NCBI RefSeq assembly: GCF_004216715.1
Contig: NZ_SGXG01000001.1
Location: 1,488,001 to 1,552,000 of the forward strand
Origin: Cecembia calidifontis
Lineage (GTDB): Bacteria; Bacteroidota; Bacteroidia; Cytophagales; Cyclobacteriaceae
Reading direction: 5' to 3'
DNA: 64,000 nucleotides
The notes under the pieces: model-generated
Seen by the model: only the letters and a program-made list of their open reading frames with translations
Told to the model about the DNA's origin: nothing
Database searches by the model: none
Translations under genes and position numbers: made by a program
Shown here: positions 44,948 to 53,594 of the stretch, piece by piece
Layout of the letters: each line of letters begins with the position of its first letter
Numbering within the stretch: the first letter of the stretch is position 1

Positions 44948-46252
44948 CTAATAAATCATTATTGACCTGAACTTGAAAAATAAACGCTCTGCCACACTTA
45001 ATTCTTCCGTGATGATTTCCGCATTCCCCAAAAGCTCCTGATTGAATGGGATTTCTCGGTTAAAAGAAGTTGTTGTCCCATTAGGCAATGAGGAATATAC
45101 CAAGTAGTTGAACTCATCGTCCGGCGAAACCGAAATGCTGGAAATCTTTCCGATTAGGGCCCCATATTCCTGAAATGGATAATTGTCCAATTTGATCAAT
45201 ACCTTTTGGCCAACACCCACTTTCCCCGCATTCTGGGGAGATATTTTCATAGCTCCCATCAATTCTGCTTTGTTTTCAGGCAATACCGTAAATGCCAACT
45301 CTCCGGCATTGACCTGTTGGTTGGCGCCCCAGACCTTCTGGAAACTGACTTTTCCATTGATCGAAGACTTCATTAGATAGGTGTATTCCCAGTCCCTCAA
45401 ACTGCGCTTTAAACTCTGGTAGGATTGTATCAGGTTTTTAAGTGCACGGGCTTCCTGTTCTTCCTTATTGATGTTTGTGCTCCGGACGGTCTGGTTGGCA
45501 GTGCTAAGCGCTTCATGTAATTGTGAAATGGAAATGGCCATGAGGTTCACCTGTTCTTCAATTTGTAGGTATTCCATTTCTCTGGACTCAAAATCCTTGT
45601 CTGCAATGATACCATCTTTGTGAAGGCCCTTGTTCCGCTCATAATCGATCTTGGCCAGATACAATCTGCGGTCAAGAAGTTCCTTTTGGGATTGCTGGCT
45701 GTTTATCCTTTTTTGGATCTCTTCTATCGAAGCTTTGGTGCCTTCCATCTGACCGGCAAAAGGCTGGAGTTCTTTTATCAATCTGTATTCCATATAGCTC
45801 CTTTCGAATTCCAAAAAAGGCAACCCTATTTCACCCAGCACCAATTCAGTGAGTATATTAACTGGAAATAAAAAGTCATTGTCCGCGACAAAAGGCTCTT
45901 GTTCCAACGTGGCTTTCAAAAAAAGTACATCTTCTATTTTGGCCGTACTCTTGATTCCTGCCAAGGGCTGCCCTATGCCCACTTTATCCCCGTTTTTCAC
46001 AAATAAAGTCTCAATCTGTCCCGAAAACCTTGCAGCAATACGTTCGGTCGGATCAGCAGTGGTCACCAGAACCTTGGCCTCTACAAAATCAGGATACCTG
46101 ATCAGAAAGGACAGTCCTATCAGTAGTGACAGCATCAGAAACACAAGGGTAATCCCCCACCCTATCAGCCAGGCAGGGGGCCTGGAGATGATTTCCTGAA
46201 CTTCTTCCGAGCGAAGGTGTAGGTTGTCGTTTTGGGAAGGAGCTAGTGGCAT
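44948..46252 (-). CDS. HlyD-type membrane fusion protein
   Basis: 434 residues, an adaptor between the PCAT exporter and an outer-membrane duct. One N-terminal membrane segment (about 30-52, GWGITLVFLMLSLLIGLSFL); biotinyl-lipoyl-like halves in IAARFSGQIETLFVKNGDKV and about 320; and a long alpha-helical coiled-coil hairpin about 115-290 (KIDYERNKGLHKDGIIADKD, then EYLQIEEQVNLMAISISQLH). Two bases separate it from the exporter stop. It is the only copy in the island. Confidence 0.9.
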   Translation of the reverse strand: MPLAPSQNDNLHLRSEEVQEIISRPPAWLIGWGITLVFLMLSLLIGLSFLIRYPDFVEAKVLVTTADPTERIAARFSGQIETLFVKNGDKVGIGQPLAGIKSTAKIEDVLFLKATLEQEPFVADNDFLFPVNILTELVLGEIGLPFLEFERSYMEYRLIKELQPFAGQMEGTKASIEEIQKRINSQQSQKELLDRRLYLAKIDYERNKGLHKDGIIADKDFESREMEYLQIEEQVNLMAISISQLHEALSTANQTVRSTNINKEEQEARALKNLIQSYQSLKRSLRDWEYTYLMKSSINGKVSFQKVWGANQQVNAGELAFTVLPENKAELMGAMKISPQNAGKVGVGQKVLIKLDNYPFQEYGALIGKISSISVSPDDEFNYLVYSSLPNGTTTSFNREIPFNQELLGNAEIITEELSVAERLFFKFRSIMIY

Positions 46253-46254
46253 AA

Positions 46255-48456
46255 TCAGTTTCCGTTAATTTTTTCGAGTTCCAGCTGGTTTTTCACCAAA
46301 TCAAAATATATACCTTGGGCATTGACCAATTCCATGTGAGTTCCCTGCTCTACAATCCTCCCCTGATCGATCACAATGATCTGATCCGCATTTCGCACCG
46401 TACTCAGCCTGTGGGCAATGATAAATACCGTTTTGCCCTGTATAAAACTCCGGAGATTTTCCATGACCTCACGTTCATTTTTGGCATCAAGGGCCGAGGT
46501 GGCCTCATCGAAAAAAAGCATATCAGGATTTTTATAAATTGCTCTGGCGATAAACAGGCGCTGCTTCTGCCCTGTACTCATACCTATTCCTTCATTGCCG
46601 ATTTTGGTATTAAAGCCAAGTGGAAGTGACTGGATGAAATCCAGAATATTAGCGATTCTGGCAGCTTCCAGCAACCTTTCTTGGTCAATTCCGTCCTGAC
46701 CTACGGCAATATTGGCTGCAATGGTATCATTAAACACATAGCCTTCCTGCATCACCACCCCGCATAAGTCCCGCCAGCTTTTAGCACTGATGGTTTTGAG
46801 GTCATGCTTCCCATAGCGGATTTCCCCGGATGTCGGCTCATAAAATTTCAGCAGGAGCTTCATCAGGGTGGTTTTCCCACTTCCACTTGCACCCACTATG
46901 GCAGTTACCTGCTGAGGGGGAATGCTCAGGTTTACATCGGATAGTACAGGTTCATCTGCTCCCACATAGCGGAAGGAAAGGTCCTTTACTTCAATTGCCT
47001 CATTTGGCAGGATGTTCCGGATAAACTTAACCTCAGTATTTTCCTCATCTTCCCTGTCATGGATTTCATTAAGCCGCTCCAGACTGATAGTAGCATCCTG
47101 ATAGGACCTGACAAAGCCCACAAGTTCCGTTATCGGTCCATTCAACTGCCCGATGATGTACTGTAGGGCCAGCATCATTCCTAGAGTGAGATTACCTTCG
47201 ATGACCAATACGGCGGAAGAGAAAGTGATCAGGATGTTTTTCAGCTCGTTGATGACTGAAGATCCTACCTGCTGGGCCTGTTCCAGAGATAAAGACTGGA
47301 CAGATACTTGAAACAACCTGGCCTGTACAAATTCCCAGCTCCAGCGCTTTTGCTTTTCGGTATTGTGCATCTTGATTTCCTGCATGCCGTTGATCAGTTC
47401 GATCACCGTACTTTGTTCCTGGCTCATCTGGGCAAAGCGCTTGTAGTCCAGTTCCCTGCGCCGCTTCATAAAAAACAGCACCCATGCAAGGTACAATACG
47501 CTTCCTCCAAGGAAGATCAAAAAAATGGTAAAACTGTAATAGATCAGCACAGCCCCAAAAACGATCAGATTGAAAAAAGAAAATAAAGTACTGAGCGTGG
47601 TTCCCGTAAGCAGGTTTTCTATCCTGCGGTGGTCGCCAATCCTCTGCATGATATCCCCGGTCATGCGGGTGTCAAAGTAGGAAATGGGCAGGTTCATCAA
47701 TTTGATAAAAAAATCCGAGACTAAGGAAATATTGATCCTGGTAGTGAGGTGCAATAAAATCCAACTTCGGAGCACTTCCACGCTCATCCTGCCCAAAAAC
47801 AGCATGATCTGTGCAAAAAGCACCAGATAGATAAAGTTGATGTCCTGGTTCTGGATCCCCACATCCACAATGCTCTGGGTCAGGAAAGGGAAAATCAACT
47901 GCAAGAGACTGCCTACCAGCAATCCGATGGCCAGCTGGGCAATCAGGTTTTTATAATTGAAGAGGTATTTGAAAAGGAAGCTAAGGGAACGTTTTTCCTT
48001 ATCCTCCCATTTCATTTTTCTGAAGGCAGGGGTAGGTTCAAGCAGGAGCGTAATACCTTCTTTGGTATGCTCATCGGCATTGTTGCCGATCCATCGTGAA
48101 ATAAATTCTTCTTTAGAATACTGGATCAGACCATAAGCTGGATCTGAGATATAGACAATATCTTTTCTGATTTTATACACCACTACAAAGTGATGTTTGT
48201 TCCAGTGGACAATAACTGGAAGGGGGGCTTCACTAAGTTTATTAAAATTCAATTTTGCCCCTATGGACTTAAGTCCCATAGCCTCTGCTGCATCACTGAG
48301 TTTCAATAAGCTACTTCCTTCCCTCGTAGTTTCGGATATTTCTCTGATTTCTTTGAGGGAAATCAGCTTGCCATAGTGCTTGGCTATGATGCGCAAGCAG
48401 GTGGGACCACAGTCTTTAAAGTCGGGTTGTTTGTAAAAGGGGAAGGTGGTTTTCAA
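46255..48456 (-). CDS. Peptidase-containing ABC exporter (C39 peptidase, PCAT), full-length
   Basis: 733 residues. C39 peptidase domain about 1-135: catalytic Cys in FKDCGPTCLRII, His in NKHHFVVVYK, Asp in YISDPAYG. ABC transmembrane domain about 165-440. ATPase domain about 490-730: Walker A GASGSGKTTLMK, signature STGQKQRLFIARAI, Walker B PDMLFFDEATSALD, H-loop IIAHRLST. PCATs cleave the double-glycine leader and export the core. TTG start, shared by the two other readable copies. Follows the 48495 lipoprotein by 38 bp. This is the only complete exporter in the island. Confidence 0.95.
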   Translation of the reverse strand: MKTTFPFYKQPDFKDCGPTCLRIIAKHYGKLISLKEIREISETTREGSSLLKLSDAAEAMGLKSIGAKLNFNKLSEAPLPVIVHWNKHHFVVVYKIRKDIVYISDPAYGLIQYSKEEFISRWIGNNADEHTKEGITLLLEPTPAFRKMKWEDKEKRSLSFLFKYLFNYKNLIAQLAIGLLVGSLLQLIFPFLTQSIVDVGIQNQDINFIYLVLFAQIMLFLGRMSVEVLRSWILLHLTTRINISLVSDFFIKLMNLPISYFDTRMTGDIMQRIGDHRRIENLLTGTTLSTLFSFFNLIVFGAVLIYYSFTIFLIFLGGSVLYLAWVLFFMKRRRELDYKRFAQMSQEQSTVIELINGMQEIKMHNTEKQKRWSWEFVQARLFQVSVQSLSLEQAQQVGSSVINELKNILITFSSAVLVIEGNLTLGMMLALQYIIGQLNGPITELVGFVRSYQDATISLERLNEIHDREDEENTEVKFIRNILPNEAIEVKDLSFRYVGADEPVLSDVNLSIPPQQVTAIVGASGSGKTTLMKLLLKFYEPTSGEIRYGKHDLKTISAKSWRDLCGVVMQEGYVFNDTIAANIAVGQDGIDQERLLEAARIANILDFIQSLPLGFNTKIGNEGIGMSTGQKQRLFIARAIYKNPDMLFFDEATSALDAKNEREVMENLRSFIQGKTVFIIAHRLSTVRNADQIIVIDQGRIVEQGTHMELVNAQGIYFDLVKNQLELEKINGN

Positions 48457-48494
48457 AATAATCCGTTCTTTTTAAGAAATGTTTTCCATTAAAA

Positions 48495-49670
48495 TTATTT
48501 TAAAAACACTCTGTAACGATAATAAACATTATAATCCAATTCGTTTTCTGAAGAACGCTTTACGTATAAAATATCATTTGAGTCCATAAAGTGTACTGAA
48601 CCAGAAATTGGAAGTTCTGAAATTGCACCCTGAATTCCGTTTTTATCGATTAGGATATATTTTACTTTTCGGAAATTCTCCAATGTAGACCAGTATTCCG
48701 GATCACTATGAAACTCCTCACCTTTTGCTCGAAAAGAATCATAAATTTCTTGGGGTAATTCTGTGTGAAATTCTGCTAAAAAGTAATTGCCTCCACTGAA
48801 TAATTGTGTAAAAAATGGATATAATACATAGTCATTTTTGGGATCGAAGGGAAAATCAACTTTTCTTTCAGGATGAATAAGCGATATTTGGAAAAGGGGA
48901 GAAATGCCTGCGTCTTTCAATTCATAAAAAAACAGCTCATTGCCAACACTTGGGAGTACAGCTACTCTATTATCACTTTTCGAAACCTGCAAATAGGAAG
49001 AAACCCTTCCCACCCATTTCTCTTCTAGTCTTGGCCTCCATGTTTTTGGATATAAATTAATTGTTTTTAATTCTTCAGTATCTCTATAATAGATATATCC
49101 AATATCAGCATTTTCATAAAAGCTCCAATTCTCGGATTTTTCGTCTAAAAATAGATCCGGAATCAGATTTAAATCCTGACCGATAATAAAGGTTTTGCCA
49201 TCATTTTCAAGGACTGAAAAACTCCTGTGTGAATTGTAAATGGTAAGAAAATTTAGCCCTTTTGTTAGTGCTGGACTTTGGGCTATTTTTTTAAAGTTCC
49301 CATCGAAAAAATTAAACTTATGCTCTGGAGACATTTCCTTGATTACTATTCCTTCTTGCCAAAAAGCCACTTCCAAAGGAATTTCTACCTTATTAGGACC
49401 TTCTCCCTTTGGTTCAAACCGTGAAATAATATTTCCCTTAAGATCTGTAATCAATAATTCCTCCATTTGCCTCTCATTGAAAAGGAGATGCTGCGTTTGT
49501 TCATTTTTGTCAGCAAGATATAGTTCAACCAGTGATTCAATCCTAAGAGAATCCAAAAACTCAAATTCAACTTCTCCTTCATTTGAAATCAGTTCAATTT
49601 TTTTTTGTCCTGTGGTGCAGGCAAACTGTATGAAAATAATTATTAAGAACAATGAATTCTTGAAAATCAT
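48495..49670 (-). CDS. 6-bladed beta-propeller lipoprotein
   Basis: 391 residues. The signal ends in FIQFACTTGQ (lipobox Cys about 18). The family motif EPKGEGPNKVEIPLEVAFW (about 82) matches GEGP loops of the neighbours. Propeller strands follow to about 385. Downstream of the 49782 peptide gene and upstream of the exporter. Like its relatives it probably faces the outside, anchored to the outer membrane. Partner of the 49782 peptide by position. Confidence 0.78.
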   Translation of the reverse strand: MIFKNSLFLIIIFIQFACTTGQKKIELISNEGEVEFEFLDSLRIESLVELYLADKNEQTQHLLFNERQMEELLITDLKGNIISRFEPKGEGPNKVEIPLEVAFWQEGIVIKEMSPEHKFNFFDGNFKKIAQSPALTKGLNFLTIYNSHRSFSVLENDGKTFIIGQDLNLIPDLFLDEKSENWSFYENADIGYIYYRDTEELKTINLYPKTWRPRLEEKWVGRVSSYLQVSKSDNRVAVLPSVGNELFFYELKDAGISPLFQISLIHPERKVDFPFDPKNDYVLYPFFTQLFSGGNYFLAEFHTELPQEIYDSFRAKGEEFHSDPEYWSTLENFRKVKYILIDKNGIQGAISELPISGSVHFMDSNDILYVKRSSENELDYNVYYRYRVFLK

Positions 49671-49729
49671 ATAATTCTATTTTAGGGGAACAATTCAGAA
49701 AATATCTATTTACATTTTTAATATTAAAG

Positions 49730-49774
49730 ATCACAAAACTGTACTAGTATGAATTCATCGCACAGTTTTGTGAT
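49730..49774 (-). terminator. Inverted repeat between the 49782 peptide gene and its lipoprotein
   Basis: ATCACAAAACTGT and ACAGTTTTGTGAT form a perfect 13-bp stem around a 19-base loop, just past the peptide stop. The T-rich tail is on the plus-strand side. Placed like the other attenuator hairpins. Confidence 0.78.
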
Positions 49775-49781
49775 TTACTTT

Positions 49782-49964
49782 TTAACAAGATGTTAAAGAT
49801 CCAACAGAACACCTGCAATCAGATTTACAGGTAACACAAGCGCTACAGCTTGAACCAACGCAGCATTTGAAGTTTCCGTACCCCCCGGTAATCTTCTTCA
49901 TCTGACTTCTTTCCAATACTTCATCAGAAGTAAGTCTGAGCATTTCTAAACTTAACTTTTTCAT
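49782..49964 (-). CDS. Double-glycine Cys-rich peptide precursor (8 Cys)
   Basis: 60 residues, the shortest in the array. Same 28-residue leader ending QMKKITGG. The 32-residue core (YGNFKCCVGSSCSACVTCKS to SVGSLTSC) has eight Cys in CC, CxxC and CxC spacing (SACVTC, CRC), the densest in the set. It recalls both small disulfide toxins and metal-binding peptides. The spacer before it is the conserved element 49996-50049, but the upstream gene is a lipoprotein, not a VKOR fusion. Confidence 0.87.
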   Translation of the reverse strand: MKKLSLEMLRLTSDEVLERSQMKKITGGYGNFKCCVGSSCSACVTCKSDCRCSVGSLTSC

Positions 49965-49995
49965 GATAATAGATTTTAATGAATATTAACATCTC

Positions 49996-50049
49996 CGGGC
50001 ATTAAGGTCAGCCGAAGACTCTGACCATTCATCGCGACTGAATATTTTT
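49996..50049 (-). promoter_or_regulatory. Conserved structured element before a peptide gene (49782 copy)
   Basis: Minus strand: ATTCA..TGAAT stem with loop GTCGCGA, then a 6-bp stem GGTCAG..CTGACC with loop AGTCTTCGG, then TTAATGCCCGG. The rest matches the other copies nearly base for base. Confidence 0.77.
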
Positions 50050-50093
50050 TACACCAAAAACTAATCATTTAAAATATGTAATTCTTAAAAATA

Positions 50094-51332
50094 TTAGTGG
50101 TTAAATGATTTCAATTCAAATATTTTCCCCCAATAAAAGTCTCTTTCAATTTCATTTTCAAAAACGAAAAGAAATTTATTGTTTCCCAAATAAGATACCT
50201 TTTTCCAAAATGAAGGATGACCATTGTGCTCTGGTAAAACTACTTGACTCCCATTTCTAGAAGAAAAATCATAATAATAACCGTAAAACAAGGGATCAGG
50301 GGCTTCAATGGCATCAGCTTCACTGTCATTCATTCTTATATTTTTACCTTGATTGTAAACAAAGAAAATCCGCTCATTATCCAAAGATATAACATCATTG
50401 ATGTGGCTATTTATATCACTTGCTTTATTAAAATGCCGATAGTTATCAATTGTCATAGATTTGTAATCCAATCCAATAGGCTCTTTAAATCCTGGGACAT
50501 CTAATTTTATTTTCTCTATTGGATACTTTGATTCTCCAATACTGTACGTATAAATGATCGGCGTCAAATTGAAAAAAAGATTCACATTCCCGCCATTCAC
50601 AAAAGTCTTTGGTGAATAACTGTTATACTTAAAATCAGAGAAAAAAACACTCATAGTGTCTAAGTGACCGAACTCAGTTATTTCAAATTGATTTGTTATT
50701 TGAGAGTATTCATATTGAAGCCAAATTGGCACAGAATCAAGAACAGCCCGATGATCTGGTCTTCTTGAAAGGCCGTCTAGGTAAATATTCGGAACGATAA
50801 ATTTATTTTCCCCAACAAAGTCCAGTTCATTAGAAGGCATTCCTCCCCTTAGGCTTTTGTTTGGGTCATTAAAGGGGATACTCTTCACCCATTCACCCTG
50901 ATAACTGAAATATGATAGCTTTTTATTATCCATGAAAATCAAGTGTCCGTTGTTTATCGTAACGAATGACAGATTCCTGGTATAATCTTTAGGCCCCTCT
51001 CCCTGATGATTAAATGAGTTCTGAAGCCTACCCTTTGAATCAAGAACATGGAAAGTCTGATCAAGATAGCTATAAGCTAAAAGTTTACCATCAATAACTT
51101 TGGGGAATACCAAGCCAAACTCGTAGGGTATCTCAATTTTTACAGAATCCACAAGCTCAAGATAGAAACCTAAATCCTTAATTTCGGAATTTTCATTCCG
51201 GTTACATGAAGTGAAAAAAAAAGAATTAAATAAAACAAAGGCTATGAAAATTGGCTCCCATTTCCCATCAATTCTGAGGCGATTTAGTTTCTTAAAACTA
51301 TAATTTTGAAATTTTATTTTTATCAATATCAT
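50094..51332 (-). CDS. 6-bladed beta-propeller lipoprotein
   Basis: 412 residues with an unusually long n-region (about 25 residues, MILIKIKFQNYSFKKLNRLR) before the hydrophobic core and lipobox FFFTSCNRN (Cys about 43). The GEGP loop is in SFNHQGEGPKDYTRNLSFV (about 115). Partner of the 51443 peptide by position. Its 3' end lies directly before the conserved element of the next peptide gene (49782), with no exporter between them, unlike the other modules. Confidence 0.76.
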   Translation of the reverse strand: MILIKIKFQNYSFKKLNRLRIDGKWEPIFIAFVLFNSFFFTSCNRNENSEIKDLGFYLELVDSVKIEIPYEFGLVFPKVIDGKLLAYSYLDQTFHVLDSKGRLQNSFNHQGEGPKDYTRNLSFVTINNGHLIFMDNKKLSYFSYQGEWVKSIPFNDPNKSLRGGMPSNELDFVGENKFIVPNIYLDGLSRRPDHRAVLDSVPIWLQYEYSQITNQFEITEFGHLDTMSVFFSDFKYNSYSPKTFVNGGNVNLFFNLTPIIYTYSIGESKYPIEKIKLDVPGFKEPIGLDYKSMTIDNYRHFNKASDINSHINDVISLDNERIFFVYNQGKNIRMNDSEADAIEAPDPLFYGYYYDFSSRNGSQVVLPEHNGHPSFWKKVSYLGNNKFLFVFENEIERDFYWGKIFELKSFNH

Positions 51333-51383
51333 TAAAGCTTGTATTTGAAAGAAATTATTTTTCTTATTAGAAAATTAATTCTT

Positions 51384-51417
51384 AAAAGAGGCTGAATATG
51401 AATCAGCCTCCTCTTTT
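51384..51417 (-). terminator. Inverted repeat between the 51443 peptide gene and its lipoprotein
   Basis: AAAAGAGGCTGA pairs with TCAGCCTCCTCTTTT (one bulge) around a 7-base loop; on the minus strand the A-run precedes and a T-run follows, which is the classical intrinsic terminator form. Confidence 0.8.
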
Positions 51418-51442
51418 AGTGAATATTGCAACTAAGTTTAAA

Positions 51443-51685
51443 TTAACAACCTGATTGTTGAGACCCTGATCCATAGCTTGCTTGACAGCATAAATTTCCG
51501 CCCATTGCTACAAGATCATCAGAACAAGTTGCAATTTTAGTTCCACTAGAAGTTGAACAATCGCACATAGTAAAGCCATCTCCTGGTAAACTAGCATCAC
51601 TGCCGCCCCTTATCTTCTTCATCTGACTTCTCCCAAGTACTTCATCAGAAGTAAGTCTGAGCATTTCTAAGCTGAACTTTTTCAT
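51443..51685 (-). CDS. Double-glycine Cys-rich peptide precursor (6 Cys)
   Basis: 80 residues from the ATG at 51685 (MKKFSLEMLRLTSDEVLGRS, then QMKKIRGG). A reading from 51754 would add 23 residues, but those bases are the conserved element, so that start is rejected. Core of 52 residues: SDASLPGDGFTMCDCSTS at the start, NLCCQASYGSGSQQSGC at the end, six Cys. Partner lipoprotein 50094-51332. Confidence 0.85.
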   Translation of the reverse strand: MKKFSLEMLRLTSDEVLGRSQMKKIRGGSDASLPGDGFTMCDCSTSSGTKIATCSDDLVAMGGNLCCQASYGSGSQQSGC

Positions 51686-51717
51686 TTTCTTTGGATTTTT
51701 TTGAATATTAGACTCCC

Positions 51718-51770
51718 CGGACATTAAGGTCAGCCGAAGTTTCTGACCATCCATCGCGACTGAATATTTT
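51718..51770 (-). promoter_or_regulatory. Conserved structured element before a peptide gene (51443 copy)
   Basis: Minus strand: starts at the stop of the VKOR fusion gene. ATTCA..TGGAT stem (one U-G pair) with loop GTCGCGA, then GGTCAG..CTGACC with loop AAACTTCGG, then TTAATGTCCGGGG. Confidence 0.77.
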
Positions 51771-53341
51771 TATATCAAAATATATTTTAGGTCTTCTATA
51801 CTGTAAGCCTTAGGTAATTCATATCCATTGATAAAGATGGTTGGTGTGTAGCTGATATTTTCCAGTTCACACCAATTCAACATGTCTTTTATGCAGGATT
51901 CCTGAGCTTTCAGTTCCCCGTTCATAGGGTATTTGGCGGCAAAGGTTTCATAGTCCTTCTTCTCAGGCAGGTACCAATCGTCAAGTACTTTCTGTATCTG
52001 CTCTTGATTGGCTTGAGCAGCTACTGCCATAATATGACTAATAGTTTTGTATTTAATTGCATCTTCTCCACCGGGATGAAATACGACTTGTAGGTTTATG
52101 TTTCCTGAAGCAAACAATTCTTCCAAAATAGGATGTGAATTAGCACATGGTCCACAGTATGGGTTGCATACTTTAAGTACATGATATTTGGCATTTTCCC
52201 CTTTAAGCATTATTCCCAATCCTTCTGGATTATTGGAAATTCTTCTTGAACCCGATAAAAAATGATCAAAGGTTTCACTATTGGAGAGAAACCTGGCCAA
52301 TTTGCTTTTTTGCTTTTGGAGTTCCTTTTTAGCCAGGAAATATGGCTTAAGACTCAGCCAAGCCACTACTGTCCCTAAAAATAGGAAGGAAAACAATGTC
52401 AAATCCTGGATTTTTACGGAGCCGGAGTTTACCAAAAAAATCTGACTAAGCAATATTTCTGCGAGCAGTACTGTCGAAATCCAAAGGCACAACACACACC
52501 ATTTCCTTATTTTTGCCCATTGGTAATAGATGGATATGGGAATTATAAATACTCCGGACAGACTCAAATAGCCAAGCAGCTGCAATCCTGAACCTGAAAA
52601 CGAAGTCAAAAGCAAAAGCATACCTCCAGAAAAGAAATAGGCAAAGGCTATGATGCCTAAACTTATCCCTCCTGGCAAAGAAAAGGAAGAGGTAACTGAA
52701 TTACAGTCTATATTTTTTCCTCCTGAACAAAAATCCTGAATGGCTCTATTGTCCTTATCAACTTCTGACCAAAGCAAAACCGAGGAAATGAACAATCCAG
52801 TAACTTTAAGGAGGAAAAGGAACAAAATTATAAGCGCTTGGTATGGGTTTGCGAAAATAGGCTGATAAAAAGCAATTAACCCAATGAGACTTATTAGTCC
52901 AAGGAGACCAAGCAATGATCGGAACACTACAACTTCCCGCTGTCTTTCTTTGTATCCAGGTTCACCTGATTTATCAGACTTCTCCAAAAGTAGAGTTACA
53001 CCTGTCCAAATTTTGGCAAAATCCTCTTTTGAAGTGTTTTTGATTTTTCCCTTTTCATCCAGGTAGGATACGGTATCTATTTCCGATTTAGTGAGCACAC
53101 TAAAAAAAGGATGTCCATTTTCTTGAATCTGTACAATACAGGGAAGCGGAATTTGATCCAGCTTTTCTATGGAAAGGTTAAGTCCAAGGCTATCCACCAT
53201 ATAATGATTCAAGGTATCCGAAATGGTAAGCAAGGATTCCTGTTCAGGATGGGATGCCACTTTATCTTTCAGATAGCCATTCGTAAAAGGAACATCCAGT
53301 AGCAGCAGAATATTCTTCAAAATCAAAAAGGAATTCCCCAT
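51770..53341 (-). CDS. C39-like / VKOR / thioredoxin fusion protein (copy 1)
   Basis: 523 residues from the ATG at 53341 (MGNSFLILKNILLLLDVPFT). Residues 1-130 match the layout of the C39 peptidase (LPCIVQIQENGHPFFSVLT, TSKEDFAKIWTGVTLLLEKS) but lack the catalytic Cys and His; it may be a leader-binding C39-like domain. The VKOR part (about 145-330) has a loop Cys pair (DFCSGGKNIDCNS) and the redox CxxC in RKWCVLCLWIS. The C-terminal thioredoxin has CNPYCGPCANSHPILEEL. VKOR-thioredoxin fusions oxidise thiols to disulfides. Likely job: disulfides in the Cys-rich peptides (inference). Confidence 0.85.
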   Translation of the reverse strand: MGNSFLILKNILLLLDVPFTNGYLKDKVASHPEQESLLTISDTLNHYMVDSLGLNLSIEKLDQIPLPCIVQIQENGHPFFSVLTKSEIDTVSYLDEKGKIKNTSKEDFAKIWTGVTLLLEKSDKSGEPGYKERQREVVVFRSLLGLLGLISLIGLIAFYQPIFANPYQALIILFLFLLKVTGLFISSVLLWSEVDKDNRAIQDFCSGGKNIDCNSVTSSFSLPGGISLGIIAFAYFFSGGMLLLLTSFSGSGLQLLGYLSLSGVFIIPISIYYQWAKIRKWCVLCLWISTVLLAEILLSQIFLVNSGSVKIQDLTLFSFLFLGTVVAWLSLKPYFLAKKELQKQKSKLARFLSNSETFDHFLSGSRRISNNPEGLGIMLKGENAKYHVLKVCNPYCGPCANSHPILEELFASGNINLQVVFHPGGEDAIKYKTISHIMAVAAQANQEQIQKVLDDWYLPEKKDYETFAAKYPMNGELKAQESCIKDMLNWCELENISYTPTIFINGYELPKAYSIEDLKYILI

Positions 53342-53594
53342 AAAAACTAAAATTTTCAAAATACCTAAATCATTCTACCAAGTGCTTTAAAATAATAAAA
53401 GCACTTTTGAACTTAATCATTAGATTTTGAAATTCCAAAAACACAAAACAATACAACCCTATGAAAATCAATAAATTGAAATATTCTAAGCTCATAGTTC
53501 AGAATTATATTTTAAAATTTTCGTTTTACCTCCCCAATATTCAAACTAATTGACAAGTAAATTGATGATTTACAGAATTTTTAACTTTCCTATA

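Noticed and set aside
51686..51754. An N-terminal extension of the 51443 peptide gene (MDGQKLRLTLMSGES and on)
   Set aside because: These bases are the conserved noncoding element; the other five peptide genes do not have the extension in frame, and the shared leader starts at 51685.
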